Below are positions 25,641 through 34,726 of a stretch of DNA of 64,000 bases, piece by piece. The stretch is from JACRPI01 sp964385055. GTDB taxonomy: Archaea; Nanobdellota; Nanobdellia; Woesearchaeales; DSVV01. The first letter of the stretch is position 1; each line of letters opens with the position of its first letter. Below the pieces are notes generated by a model. The model was not told the DNA's origin. It was given only the letters and a program-made list of their open reading frames with translations, and made no database searches. The stretch is taken from positions 4,243-68,242 of the forward strand of contig CAYLMH010000003.1 in the NCBI GenBank assembly GCA_964385055.1. Reading direction: 5' to 3'. Position numbers and translations under genes: made by a program.

Positions 25641-25790
25641 AAACCCCATTGCACTAAAGTGCAATGGGTCCCCCGAACATTCTTTCTTTTGTAGGTGCAT
25701 GTACCTTGTGTGCTGCTGAGCAACTATTCGCCTTACTGCTGCCTGAATCGCCTTGCAGTGCTTTTGAATCCCTAATCTGTTTTGAATTTT
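25641..25790 (-). repeat. Full copy of the dispersed intergenic element
   Basis: On the minus strand it starts GATTAGGGATTCAAAAGCAC, continues TGCAAGGCGATTCAGGCAGC, has GCGAATAGTTGCTCAGC, and ends GGGGGACCCATTGC...GCAATGGGGTTTT. The terminal hairpin (25645-25668) has a 10-bp stem with a TTTA loop. It runs opposite to the flanking TBP and RNase P genes, so it is not their terminator. Confidence 0.75.
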
Positions 25791-25841
25791 TTCTGAATCT
25801 ATAAGAAATTTTAAATAAGAGGATGAGAAACAGTGAATACA

Positions 25842-26393
25842 ATGAAATCCATCGACATAGTATTCCCTAAAAATAATGAAGAAGCGTTTATCAAAACAGC
25901 GAAAGCGTTCGGAACAAAAGAATTAATCTTCCTTTACCCTTTCACAACATATCAACAAAAGACATTCAATGAAAAAGACATTACTATCAAAACAGGGATT
26001 CTTGCGCTTCCAAAGCAAGTCCGCGATAGCCAAAAAAAAGTAGAAATAGTAGTCGTCAAAGCAGCAGGAGAAACTGATTTGCATACATTGGAGCATTTTC
26101 CTCCAACAATCATGTATGGCTTTGAGTTCTCAGAGCGAAAGGATTTCATGCACCATCGAAATAGCGGGATGAATCATATGCACGCGGCAATGATGGCAGA
26201 AAAGAACGTTATCTACGCATTTCCTGTTTCGCAGGTCGTCAATGCAGAAGAGAAACACAAAGGAGAAATCGTGGGAAGATTAAGGCAGAACATCGAGCTT
26301 GCGAAGAAGTATAAAGTAAAAGTGATTCTTGCATCCTTTGCAACAGAACCAACAGACATGAGAAATGGAAAAGATGTCTGGTGTTTAGTCTAG
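25842..26393 (+). CDS. rnp3: Ribonuclease P protein subunit p30 (Rpp30)
   Basis: This TIM-barrel-like subunit of archaeal RNase P helps cut 5' leaders from pre-tRNA. Family marks are YGFEFSERKDFMHHRNSGMNH, then AAMMAEKNVIYAFPVSQVV and RLRQNIELAKKYKVKVILASF, ending TEPTDMRNGKDV. The ATG at 25842 is preferred to a GTG at 25833 because a TATA-like TTTTAAATAAG lies about 28 bases upstream. The 183-residue length is near the lower end of the family. It overlaps the convergent lipoprotein gene by 4 bases. Confidence 0.92.
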   Translation: MKSIDIVFPKNNEEAFIKTAKAFGTKELIFLYPFTTYQQKTFNEKDITIKTGILALPKQVRDSQKKVEIVVVKAAGETDLHTLEHFPPTIMYGFEFSERKDFMHHRNSGMNHMHAAMMAEKNVIYAFPVSQVVNAEEKHKGEIVGRLRQNIELAKKYKVKVILASFATEPTDMRNGKDVWCLV

Positions 26394-27163
26394 GATAAAG
26401 CTTCCTTCATTTCTTCAAGAATTGCGTAAAGGTCTGGATGACTCGTTTCTATATCATCCTCATTAATTTCATAATTTTCATCTAAACAGTCTTCATCAAC
26501 TTTATTATCTTCACACTGTATATTTTGCCCATCATTATTTGCTTCATCAATGGGGTCTTTGCCATCATTAAGATCATCACAAATAATTCTCACATAGTCC
26601 TTTTCACGATCTTCTGCAGTTTCATCGCTATTACAGTACACATTCACTTCGAGCATTGCATCCATGACGCAAGGATTAATACTATGCTGGTATGCTGCAG
26701 CGATAGAAGTATCTGTCTGCGTTATCTCGATAATGCTTTCATCAAGAAGTTGGTAAAATGCAATATCTTCAAACATGAAGAGGGCGTTTGAGTCATCTGA
26801 GGTGAATCCTTCTCCAGTAACTTCAAAAAAAGTAAGTGTATAGTCTTCATCATATTTACTAGCACTATCCGTTTCTATTGAAATAGGCGTAGTAATAAAC
26901 TCTCCAGACTCATCTATTTGCCCACTGTACGCATCAATATAAACATTACAAGTAGACCCCCATCCTTCATATTTATCATAGTCATCATCTTCATCATTCC
27001 AAGCAATTGCGCGTAATGCAATTCCATACGTATCTCCTGTTGCATCATCAGTGCAAGTAACTTGGCAGAGTGAAGCAGGCATAATAACTATATCATCATC
27101 ACAAGAAACGAGAAAAAGTAGAAGAAAGAGCGTTAAGCATAGGGATGATTTATGAGTCAACAT
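26390..27163 (-). CDS. Lipoprotein of unknown function, tandem paralogue 2
   Basis: The signal MLTHKSSLCLTLFLLLFL ends in lipobox LVSC, so the protein is lipid-anchored outside the cell. The mature part (about 235 residues) is very acidic, with paired Cys (ASLCQVTCTDDATGDTYG, NPCVMDAMLEVNVYC, IICDD) that probably form disulfides, and ends in an Asp/Glu-rich helix. It is a clear paralogue of the protein encoded 13 bases upstream, with the same order of motifs. I do not recognise the domain. Confidence 0.75.
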   Translation of the reverse strand: MLTHKSSLCLTLFLLLFLVSCDDDIVIMPASLCQVTCTDDATGDTYGIALRAIAWNDEDDDYDKYEGWGSTCNVYIDAYSGQIDESGEFITTPISIETDSASKYDEDYTLTFFEVTGEGFTSDDSNALFMFEDIAFYQLLDESIIEITQTDTSIAAAYQHSINPCVMDAMLEVNVYCNSDETAEDREKDYVRIICDDLNDGKDPIDEANNDGQNIQCEDNKVDEDCLDENYEINEDDIETSHPDLYAILEEMKEALS

Positions 27164-27176
27164 TTTTCCACCTGTT

Positions 27177-27959
27177 TTAGGATAATTCTTCTTCCAAGGA
27201 ATCTAAAGCCGCTTGTATGGAGGGGTGCAATGATTCTATATCGTCTTCATTAATTTCATAATCATCCTCAATGCAAGCACCTGTTGGATCATCTCTAGTA
27301 ACATGAATATTATCTTCACATTGGATGTCATTCTCATCTTCGTTTGCTTCAGCTATTGTATCAGCATCATTAGGATTACAGATAATTTTGACGTACTCCT
27401 TGAGATCCCCTTCCTCAGAAGTATCACAGTAGACATTGAGTTCAAGCTGAGCGTTCATAACACATGGATTAATACGGTGTTCATACACTGCAGCAAGTGC
27501 GGTATCTGACTGACTTATAGAAATAGTGCTTTCATCAAGAAGTTGGTAAAGAGTAATAGGATCATCAAGAAGAGAAGGAAGATCATCAGAGCTTAGTCCT
27601 TCTCCTTCAAGATCAAAAAAATCAAGAGTATAAGCTTCATCATAACTATCTTCACTATCAAGTTCTACTGAAACAGGAGCAGTAATAAATTCACCATACT
27701 CGTCCATCTCTCCGCGATACGCATCAACATAGACATTGCAGCCAAAGTCTGCTCCATCATGTTTATCAGGGGAGCCACTCTCATCATTCCAAGCAATTGC
27801 GCGTAATGCAATTCCATACGTATCTCCTGTTGCATCATCAGTGCAGGTGACTTGACATAATGAGGCAGGCATAAAAACAACATCATCCCCACAAGAGGCA
27901 AGAAAAACTAAAACAAATAGGAGGAAACTGAGTAATAGTTTTCTTTTCATAAGCATCAT
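27177..27959 (-). CDS. Lipoprotein of unknown function, tandem paralogue 1
   Basis: The signal peptide (MMLMKRKLLLSFLLFVLVF, lipobox LASC) and mature part follow the same plan as the downstream copy: MPASLCQVTCTDD, IAWNDE, YQLLDESTISI, NPCVMNAQLELNVYC, IICNPND, and an acidic end. About 65 bases encoding CTDDATGDTYGIALRAI are identical in both genes (27781-27845 and 26991-27055) although the rest has drifted, which suggests gene conversion or strong constraint. ATGs at 27956 and 27950 are alternative starts. Function unknown. Confidence 0.75.
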   Translation of the reverse strand: MMLMKRKLLLSFLLFVLVFLASCGDDVVFMPASLCQVTCTDDATGDTYGIALRAIAWNDESGSPDKHDGADFGCNVYVDAYRGEMDEYGEFITAPVSVELDSEDSYDEAYTLDFFDLEGEGLSSDDLPSLLDDPITLYQLLDESTISISQSDTALAAVYEHRINPCVMNAQLELNVYCDTSEEGDLKEYVKIICNPNDADTIAEANEDENDIQCEDNIHVTRDDPTGACIEDDYEINEDDIESLHPSIQAALDSLEEELS

Positions 27960-27974
27960 CTGTCTTATTTGTTA

Positions 27975-28709
27975 TCATGTATTTATATTGTTCGCATAGT
28001 CTACTTTGCATTGAGTCCTATCAAAGTCATCTGTGAGCATCTCACAAATAGAGTCATCTTTGATCAAAAGAGCATACTGTGTATAACACTTCCTATATTG
28101 TCCACAAACACTCGCATCCCCACTTTCTTGTGCAAGCTGCAACAAACATTCAATCTTATCATGGACTTTTCGCGTACAATAACTCGCATCCTGCGTCGAA
28201 ATTGCCTGTTCCCATAAACACTGTTCTCGTTCTTCAGTATCTTTTGTGACGAGGAAATTAAAATTACAGGAATCTTTTTCCCAATATTTTTCTGTGCAAA
28301 GGGATTTCAAAACATCTGTGCTTAATTGATCGCAAACATCCTCTCCTTGCTGCGCGAGTTGTAACAGGCAAATATTCTTCTCTTCAACAGTACCTTCGCA
28401 GGAAGAAGGAACGCTAACTTCTTCAAAAGTAGGAAGTTCTCCTTCATACAAATAAATTAAGTAGCCAAAAACAGCGACAAGAAGAACTGCAAGAATCCCA
28501 AACACCCATCTGCTCCATGTAATGTGAAATTCCATATGGGGCATTTCAATAGATTTTCGTCGTAATAATGGTTCAGCGCTCCTCAAGCTTTGGAAGCTCT
28601 CACTGATTTCTTGTTGACTATAGCCCGCCTGCAAAAGCTTCTTACTAATCAAATCTTGAGAGAAACCTTTATCGAGTTCTTTTTGAATATAGTTTGTCAG
28701 CTGAGACAT
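27975..28709 (-). CDS. Single-pass membrane protein with UBA-like N-terminus and Cys-rich outer domain
   Basis: Residues 1-45 (LTNYIQKELDKGFSQDLISKK, then LLQAGYSQQEISESF) form three short helices like a UBA or antiterminator-type bundle and should lie in the cytoplasm. One transmembrane helix follows (about 68-90). The outer part has repeated Cys-containing helical hairpins (CLLQLAQQGEDVC, CLWEQAISTQDASYC, CLLQLAQESGDASVC), a repeat of about 30 residues. A shorter paralogue is encoded upstream (28913-29437). Function unknown; anchoring or sensing is possible. Confidence 0.7.
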   Translation of the reverse strand: MSQLTNYIQKELDKGFSQDLISKKLLQAGYSQQEISESFQSLRSAEPLLRRKSIEMPHMEFHITWSRWVFGILAVLLVAVFGYLIYLYEGELPTFEEVSVPSSCEGTVEEKNICLLQLAQQGEDVCDQLSTDVLKSLCTEKYWEKDSCNFNFLVTKDTEEREQCLWEQAISTQDASYCTRKVHDKIECLLQLAQESGDASVCGQYRKCYTQYALLIKDDSICEMLTDDFDRTQCKVDYANNINT

Positions 28710-28809
28710 AGCAGGAAAACCGCCACTTTATCTTTATAATCCTTTGTTTTCACTAAGGAGAGGTATGCTTAGTTTGTCATTTTTCATCTTGTTTCTTTGG
28801 TTTCCTTTC

Positions 28810-28865
28810 TCAAAAGAGTCGCCAAGCAAAAGTCCTACAACACAATTTATCTCTTTATTTTTAGT
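28810..28865 (+). repeat. Partial copy of the dispersed intergenic element
   Basis: AAAAGAGTCGCCAAGCAAAA, then GTCCTACAACACAATTTATC and a T-rich tail match the 3' module seen at 7855 and 47084. It runs opposite to both flanking genes. Nothing else is seen in 28710-28912. Confidence 0.55.
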
Positions 28866-28912
28866 TGTAGAAATATAATCAACTAAAACAAGCGAGTCTA
28901 AAAAAGAACAAC

Positions 28913-29437
28913 TCAACACCCAACAGTACTCTGATTCGTCAAAATCAAGAAGTTGCAGTAATTCTTGTTCCAAACCTCTGTTTTGCATTCGTATTTCATT
29001 ACTTTACTCGTCATATTCGTGCAAAAAGAAGTATCTTGAGTAAGCGCAGCAACTTTCATTAAACAGCGTTCTTTATCGCGATGACTAAAGATGCTGCAAT
29101 CACTTTCTTGTTGAGGTTCAACAGCAACTGTTTCTTCAGAAGGAAATGCATTTTCCAAAACAGTTGTCCAGTCAAGAGAGAGAAGCAGTGTCACGATGAA
29201 GAAAACCACAAGAATGACAAATAGCACAGCAAGCATTGCGAAGAGCCATTTATGTTTTGCTTCTTCTTCAACAATTTTGTCGATAAATTTGTGATAATGT
29301 TGTTTGGTGTGATAATCACGAAGCGCAAAAGCGATTTCCTGTTCGCTATAGCCGGACTGCACGAGCTTCTCTTTAACAAGGTCTTCGGAGAATCCTTTTT
29401 TAACTTCAGTTTCAATGTATTTCACAAGCGGATCCAT
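28913..29437 (-). CDS. Shorter paralogue of the UBA-like/Cys-rich membrane protein
   Basis: The N-terminus (MDPLVKYIETEVKKGFSEDLV, LVQSGYSEQEIAFAL) and the transmembrane helix (about 66-88) match the protein at 27975-28709. The outer part has one Cys repeat (CLMKVAALTQDTSFC) and stops after CNFLILTNQSTVGC, at a place where the longer copy continues for about 85 residues. The missing part is not found in another frame downstream, so this is a shortened copy and not a recent frameshift. The ATG at 29437 lies about 25 bases from TTTATATAAG, fitting a leaderless message. Confidence 0.65.
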   Translation of the reverse strand: MDPLVKYIETEVKKGFSEDLVKEKLVQSGYSEQEIAFALRDYHTKQHYHKFIDKIVEEEAKHKWLFAMLAVLFVILVVFFIVTLLLSLDWTTVLENAFPSEETVAVEPQQESDCSIFSHRDKERCLMKVAALTQDTSFCTNMTSKVMKYECKTEVWNKNYCNFLILTNQSTVGC

Positions 29438-29536
29438 GCACATTCTCTACATCTGCACTTATATAAACCTTTGCCGACGCAAGCTTTATATACAATAATG
29501 CCAAGAAAATGCATAACATAAAAAAGAAAGAGGGCA

Positions 29537-32500
29537 ATGATGAGATCATGGACTGTTCTGCAATGTTTTCTTCTTATTTTTATTCTAATTGGAGTTCCGT
29601 TTGTAATTGCCGATGATTATGATGAGTCTGGTGATAGTTGGAACGTTGAAAGAGGGACTGATAGTGGCGGGGACGACGATGATTATGTAATAGAGGACGT
29701 AGAAGCAGAATTCACAGACGATAACCCCGGTTTTAGTGCATATTTAGGAATGCGTATTTATTGTTATAATGAAGATCGATCTGATGAAATGACGAACATG
29801 TTTGTGGTGAGTGATGAAGAAACAGGAGTAAGCTATGTGTATAGTGACGATTTCATTTACTATTTAAGTTCATTAGCATTAGAAACATTAATCTATCCGT
29901 ACATGCCTTTTGATTCTGATTCTGATCATTCTTTGAATGAGGATTTTTTTGAGCCAGATGGTGATATGTACACTTGGTTAGACAATGATGCTGTAGACCT
30001 TGATGTAGGTATTGAAACAAGTCCAGAAGATCCTTTTGAGAATGCAAAAATTCACCGTTTTGAAGGAAAAATAGATAATGAGGACGAATTTGGCTGTATT
30101 CCAGCAGTTGGTGCATTGACGAGTATAGGTTTTACTGATGAGGATCCAACAGGAACAATATTATCTCTTTATCCTAAATCAGAAGATGAATGGTTGATGA
30201 AAGATTATGAAGAAGATGATGCAGTTCACGCAACCTACGATCCAACTATCGGCTACAACGTCAACTGGGATGAAGAGCAACCTAATTGTGAGGCAATTAA
30301 CGGTTCATGGACAGATGAAAGTGCATTCACTGGCTATCGATGTTGCGGTGACGATAGAATGTGGGTGTACAATAGAGCAGTAAATGAAGAAGACGGTTTT
30401 GAGAAACCGACAATTACTGATGATGATTATGATGAACTTGGTGACGGAACATCTTACTCTTCCTTTTGTTTATATGGGGCAGGGGATGTTGGAGAAGATC
30501 CAACTGTAAGTTACGTTGATATCGCCGTAGATACATACATTTGTGGACAAACCGCTTTTGGAAGTTATGATTCATACTTAGAATATGACAATGCGTACCA
30601 TGATGAAGCAGGAACAGAAATTTCATTAAATAAAGAAGATCCATTTTTCTTTCAAGGTTCTGAAACAAATAGTCCTGAAGACGAAACAGACATCGGAAAA
30701 TGGTCAGACTCTTCTGGCAATAATCCACAATTCTGTTATTACGAATATGATGAAACTGTTGGTGAATCCTATCAATGGATAGACATCAACACGATTGGCG
30801 ATACGCCAGTGAATGATCAGGGAGAGGAAGTTACAGAATTTTACGACGAAGACATCAAAGCAACAACGATCTGCGAAAAATATCTCGGTGGAAAATGGAC
30901 AGGCGGCTATTGTTGTGGAAATAAATATGATTATGGCAGCAGCGAATACACAGATGAATCATTCTCAGAAGCAACACCTATCTATTACAATGATGGTGCA
31001 ACAATCTTGCATCAATATGCATGCTTGCAAGCAGAAATATATGATGAAGGAACAACTGCACGCTACACAAAAGATGACGGCACCACAGTCGAGCTTCTTA
31101 ACGCAGAAGGAACATGGTATGGGTGTAATATAGAAGATACAACAGCAACAGGAACAGATTATTACACAAGTGCTTCATTAATCACAGACACCACAAACAT
31201 CGCATCCTGCACAGTGCAAGGAAGTTATCTCTGTAATTACAACTACACTGATGAAGACAATCCAGAATGGGAATGGTATCATCTCACGAGCGGTGACGAA
31301 GGAGATTATGTGGAAGAAACGTTAGGCTATGAATCAGGAGATGAATTCACATCAAATCTCGAAGCAACACCATGGGCAGAAGATGAAGGATTGCAGCCAT
31401 ATGGGTGTTGCGCGGCAAATCGCTGTTGGGATGGCACTGCGTGTGTCGATGAATATAACGAATACACGTACACAGACAGTACATCAAGTGAAGAAGTCGT
31501 CGCAATCTGTTATCAAGGATCATGGAGTGGTCCGAAAGAAACAAAGTATGATTGGTATGCGAATACAGACGCAGCAGCAGTGGATTATTGCTTGAATAGC
31601 TACGCGTGTGTTTGTAGCACGAGCGAAGATGACGACACGTACTGCACAGATAATGAAGAATATGTGATCTCAGGATGTACACAGCAACAGGACTTTTACA
31701 GCAATGATCATTTCTGTGAAGCAGTGGATGAAACAGGAGAAGGAGATTATGACGACGATGAAGATTCCTCACAATGGACCTCGCGAACAAAGTTCCTTGC
31801 GTTCCAATTATTAGACATCGCAGAAACAACAGGAACAGAATATACCTTGTTCTGTGACAAGTATGACAGCGCAGTCAATAATTATGTAGATCTGGAACCA
31901 ATCGCAGAAGAAATCAACAGCGTTTGTATTTTAAAACAAGACGATACAGTCACTGTTGGAGTGACACTCAACAGCCAAAACATGACGCATACAATGGCAG
32001 TAGATTTGGAAGAAACATTGTTTGACTCTAATGGTTTTATTGATGCAGCAGTGGAAGAAGACGTAGATAATTGTGATAATGCATTAAGTCAAACACAAAC
32101 AGAACGCTTTGGAGAATTCTTCAGTTGTGATGGCTCAACGGATAATGTATGGTACAACAATGTCACCAATGCGTTGATTTATAGTAGAGATGGATTAAGT
32201 ACAAGTCCATCCTACCCAGATGTAGACTCTTGGCAAGGTATTCTTGATGATGCAAAAGAAACTATTGTAACATACATTGAAAGTAACGAACCAACAAATC
32301 CTGCAGAACAAGACCTCACAGAGTATTTCATTGGAACAGAAGAAGAAACCGTGGGTATGGAAACAATTGCAGACTACAATAGATTCTATTACAGCACAGA
32401 GAGTAGCGCAACAATTATTGGTGTGGAAGATCTCAAATACAATGGAGATGGAGACAACAGATATTATATGGCGGTACTATACGACGGACCAACGCTCGAT

Positions 32501-32638
32501 TGCGAGCAAGTGTATGCGCCGTATGGAGAAGAGGACGTGATCCATTGTGACAGCACCAATGGCATTGTTCTTGAACGATCCCCAGAAGAATCAGCATACT
32601 GGAGAAGTTTGACTGCTGGTTTCAGAGCAGAAGAGTAA
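29537..32638 (+). CDS. Large secreted Cys-rich acidic protein
   Basis: A signal peptide (WTVLQCFLLIFILIGVPFVIA) is followed by about 1010 residues rich in Asp, Glu, Thr and Tyr, with no C-terminal anchor. A recurring module has Cys, then GxW, then a CC pair: CEAINGSWTDES...YRCCGDD, CEKYLGGKWTGGYCCGN, and PYGCCAANRCWDGTACVDE. These are likely disulfide-rich surface repeats. A TATA-like TTTATATAC at 29484-29492 gives a leader of about 20 bases with GAGGG before the ATG. The C-terminal third is less Cys-rich. No enzyme motif is seen; a surface-layer, adhesin or appendage role is inference. Confidence 0.75.
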   Translation: MMRSWTVLQCFLLIFILIGVPFVIADDYDESGDSWNVERGTDSGGDDDDYVIEDVEAEFTDDNPGFSAYLGMRIYCYNEDRSDEMTNMFVVSDEETGVSYVYSDDFIYYLSSLALETLIYPYMPFDSDSDHSLNEDFFEPDGDMYTWLDNDAVDLDVGIETSPEDPFENAKIHRFEGKIDNEDEFGCIPAVGALTSIGFTDEDPTGTILSLYPKSEDEWLMKDYEEDDAVHATYDPTIGYNVNWDEEQPNCEAINGSWTDESAFTGYRCCGDDRMWVYNRAVNEEDGFEKPTITDDDYDELGDGTSYSSFCLYGAGDVGEDPTVSYVDIAVDTYICGQTAFGSYDSYLEYDNAYHDEAGTEISLNKEDPFFFQGSETNSPEDETDIGKWSDSSGNNPQFCYYEYDETVGESYQWIDINTIGDTPVNDQGEEVTEFYDEDIKATTICEKYLGGKWTGGYCCGNKYDYGSSEYTDESFSEATPIYYNDGATILHQYACLQAEIYDEGTTARYTKDDGTTVELLNAEGTWYGCNIEDTTATGTDYYTSASLITDTTNIASCTVQGSYLCNYNYTDEDNPEWEWYHLTSGDEGDYVEETLGYESGDEFTSNLEATPWAEDEGLQPYGCCAANRCWDGTACVDEYNEYTYTDSTSSEEVVAICYQGSWSGPKETKYDWYANTDAAAVDYCLNSYACVCSTSEDDDTYCTDNEEYVISGCTQQQDFYSNDHFCEAVDETGEGDYDDDEDSSQWTSRTKFLAFQLLDIAETTGTEYTLFCDKYDSAVNNYVDLEPIAEEINSVCILKQDDTVTVGVTLNSQNMTHTMAVDLEETLFDSNGFIDAAVEEDVDNCDNALSQTQTERFGEFFSCDGSTDNVWYNNVTNALIYSRDGLSTSPSYPDVDSWQGILDDAKETIVTYIESNEPTNPAEQDLTEYFIGTEEETVGMETIADYNRFYYSTESSATIIGVEDLKYNGDGDNRYYMAVLYDGPTLDCEQVYAPYGEEDVIHCDSTNGIVLERSPEESAYWRSLTAGFRAEE

Positions 32639-32709
32639 TTTTTAACTATTCTTTCTTTATTTTTCGTACGCTTTTCATAATTTGCATGATGTAAAAATAG
32701 ATAATCAAA

Positions 32710-32842
32710 GAATAGGATTCTCAAGGATTGTGGAGCGATTCAAGCGACAGTAAGAGAAATATTCGCTTAGCAAGAATAATACACGCACTAGCAAAGGAAA
32801 AGAATGTCAGGGGGACCCATTGCAGCAGCAATGGGGTTTTAT
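32710..32842 (+). repeat. Full copy of the dispersed intergenic element
   Basis: It starts AATAGGATTCTCAAGG, has GAGCGATTCAAGCGACAGTA, AAATATTCGCTTAGCAAG and ACACGCACTAGCAAA, and ends GTCAGGGGGACCCATTGC with the hairpin CCCATTGC-AGCA-GCAATGGG at 32816-32835 followed by GTTTT. It is on the same strand as both neighbours. Confidence 0.75.
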
Positions 32843-32939
32843 GGATTCTATGTTTCATCTTATTAAAAAACGAATCAGGCTTGAGATAATCGCGAACAAC
32901 CTCAAAACATTAATATACTGCAAAAGTAAAGAAAACACT

Positions 32940-34446
32940 ATGCGAAAAGCACAAGTCACTATCTTCATCATTCTTGGAATAGTCATATTCACCGTCATTG
33001 GTCTTCTTTTTTATCTCACCACAACAATCAAGAGTAAAGAGTTCACAGAAGAGAAACAAGAAGTAACGGATTTATTCACCGCGCAGGGAAAATACACGAG
33101 CTACATGCAGGGCTGTCTTGATCAAACAACAAAGCAAGGTATTGCCTTGTTAGGAATGCAAGGAGGCGTTATATGGGAGTATCAGGCAAATGACACAAAA
33201 CCATTTTTAGGACCAAGAAAGTATGAGTACGGCCAATACGTCCTCCCCTACAAATATGAAAAATCGCTGAACGCCTACGATGGCACTGCAGCCATATTCA
33301 ACATTTCCTACGGCATTATCGCGCCAGATCTTTCACTAGGAATAGAAGGCCATCCTGGCGTTCCCGATTATCCGTATGGGTTGACAAAGCTCATCGAAGA
33401 TCCAATGAATATAAGTAGAATATACTCTAATCCATTCGGCAATATCTTGCTCAATCCATTTCCCCCATTATGCGATTATTATGGTGCAAATGCACCTAAT
33501 CAAACAGGCGCAGTCTTCTCGTGCGAAACCTACGATTCAAAAAGAAAATCAGACAATGATAATTTACAGGAATATCTGGAAAAATATATCACGAAAGCAT
33601 TCAAAGAATGCGTTTCATTGGAGACATTGCCAGAATTTTCAAACACCTCGATTCATTCAGGAAATATAACAATACAAGCGACATTTTCGCCAACAAGTGT
33701 TTCGATAAATGCAGAGTATCCAATTATTGCAGATGTTTCTGGAAAAGAAGGCGTGCTTGCGTTGCAAACATTCCACACAACAGTCGATGTGCGACTAAAA
33801 ATGATCCATGAGCTCGCGAGCAGATTGATAGAAAATGACATCAACAATATCTTTTTCAACATCGCAAGAGACGCGAATGAATTAGTAGACTGCAAAGAGC
33901 CAGGAAAAGAAGCAGAAGTCACGCGCTGTTTGAAAGAAGGGATGCAAGTGGTAAAATATAGAGATGTCTGCCAAACAAATAATTTATGTAAATCCTACGG
34001 ATTATACGATGACATTGTGATGATTCAGGATAATAAATCAACAATTAATGGTCGTCCGTTTGTGTTTGCGTTTGCAGTGCAGAATCGATATCCTGCGCTC
34101 GAAATAATTCCAGAAACACCTGCATCTGACACCTATGATTTCATTGTGACAGAAGGAGATACTCTTTCGATTGACCCGTATGGATATGATCCTGACGAAG
34201 ATGATCATACTGCGCAGGATTATATGGAAAATAGGTACATCTACGGTCTTTGGAAAGTAGATTATAATGAAGTTGCAGGAGTAAAGACAGTGGGAGTTAC
34301 TGACGGGTTTANNNNNNNNNNCAGCAGAATACACGACACAAATTGGCGACAAAGGAGAACACACTGTCCTCGTCCAAGTCTGTGACAATGAAGGGCTCTG
34401 TGATTTCCAGAATATTGATATTCTCGTGGAAGAAGCTTCTCCATGA
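32940..34446 (+). CDS. Pilin-signal-type anchored protein with a C-terminal PKD/Ig-like domain
   Basis: The ATG at 32940 lies about 25 bases after TAATATAC and gives MRKAQVTIFIILGIVIFTVIG, a KAQ-type signal with one hydrophobic helix like the proteins at 48.8-61.7 kb. The outer part of about 460 residues has no recognised catalytic motif; the end (EGDTLSIDPYGYDPDED... HTVLVQVCDNEGLCDFQNIDI) looks like a PKD or Ig-like beta domain. A 10-N gap at 34312-34321 breaks the frame: the sensible reading after it (AEYTTQIGDKGEHTVLVQV, stop 34444-34446) is in another phase, so the true gap must be a multiple of three. Confidence 0.7.
34312..34321. other. Assembly gap (10 N) inside the KAQ-type protein gene
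   Basis: The coding frames on either side do not join if the gap is 10 bases long; a length divisible by three restores one continuous protein. This shows that the N count is nominal. Confidence 0.9.
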
Positions 34447-34500
34447 TTGCTTTCTTATAGTCACAATCTCAGACTTGATCTGTTGTTGCATTTTTTAATA

Positions 34501-34600
34501 CTCAATAAAAGATTGCGTAGGCATATAAGGACTTACGGAGCGAATAGTTGCTAATCTAGTGCTCAATAGTCGCCTTGCAGTGCTTTTGAATCCCTATGTC
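34501..34600 (-). repeat. Copy of the dispersed intergenic element, second 3' form
   Basis: On the minus strand it opens CATAGGGATTCAAAAGCACT then GCAAGGCGACTATTGAG, and ends ACTATTCGCTCCGTAAGTCC, TTATATGCCTACGCAATC. It shares the 5' module with the hairpin-ended copies but has the 3' module seen at 2161 and 61763. It is opposite to its neighbours. The rest of 34447-34726 shows only the pyrB promoter (TATAAAAGG at 34704-34711). Confidence 0.65.
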
Positions 34601-34726
34601 TTTTTAGGTAAGTAATGTAATAAAAGAAACTGTCTATTAAAGCAATCGAGAGGTAAGAAAATGAAAGACTCAATCTTCATCCCAAAACAGTAATGAACAA
34701 ACTATAAAAGGAATGAAAAAAACTCT

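Noticed and set aside
28734..28988. 84-codon minus-strand frame after the short UBA-like paralogue, considered as its frameshifted tail
   Set aside because: The translation has no similarity to the tail of the longer paralogue, and it overlaps the repeat copy at 28810.
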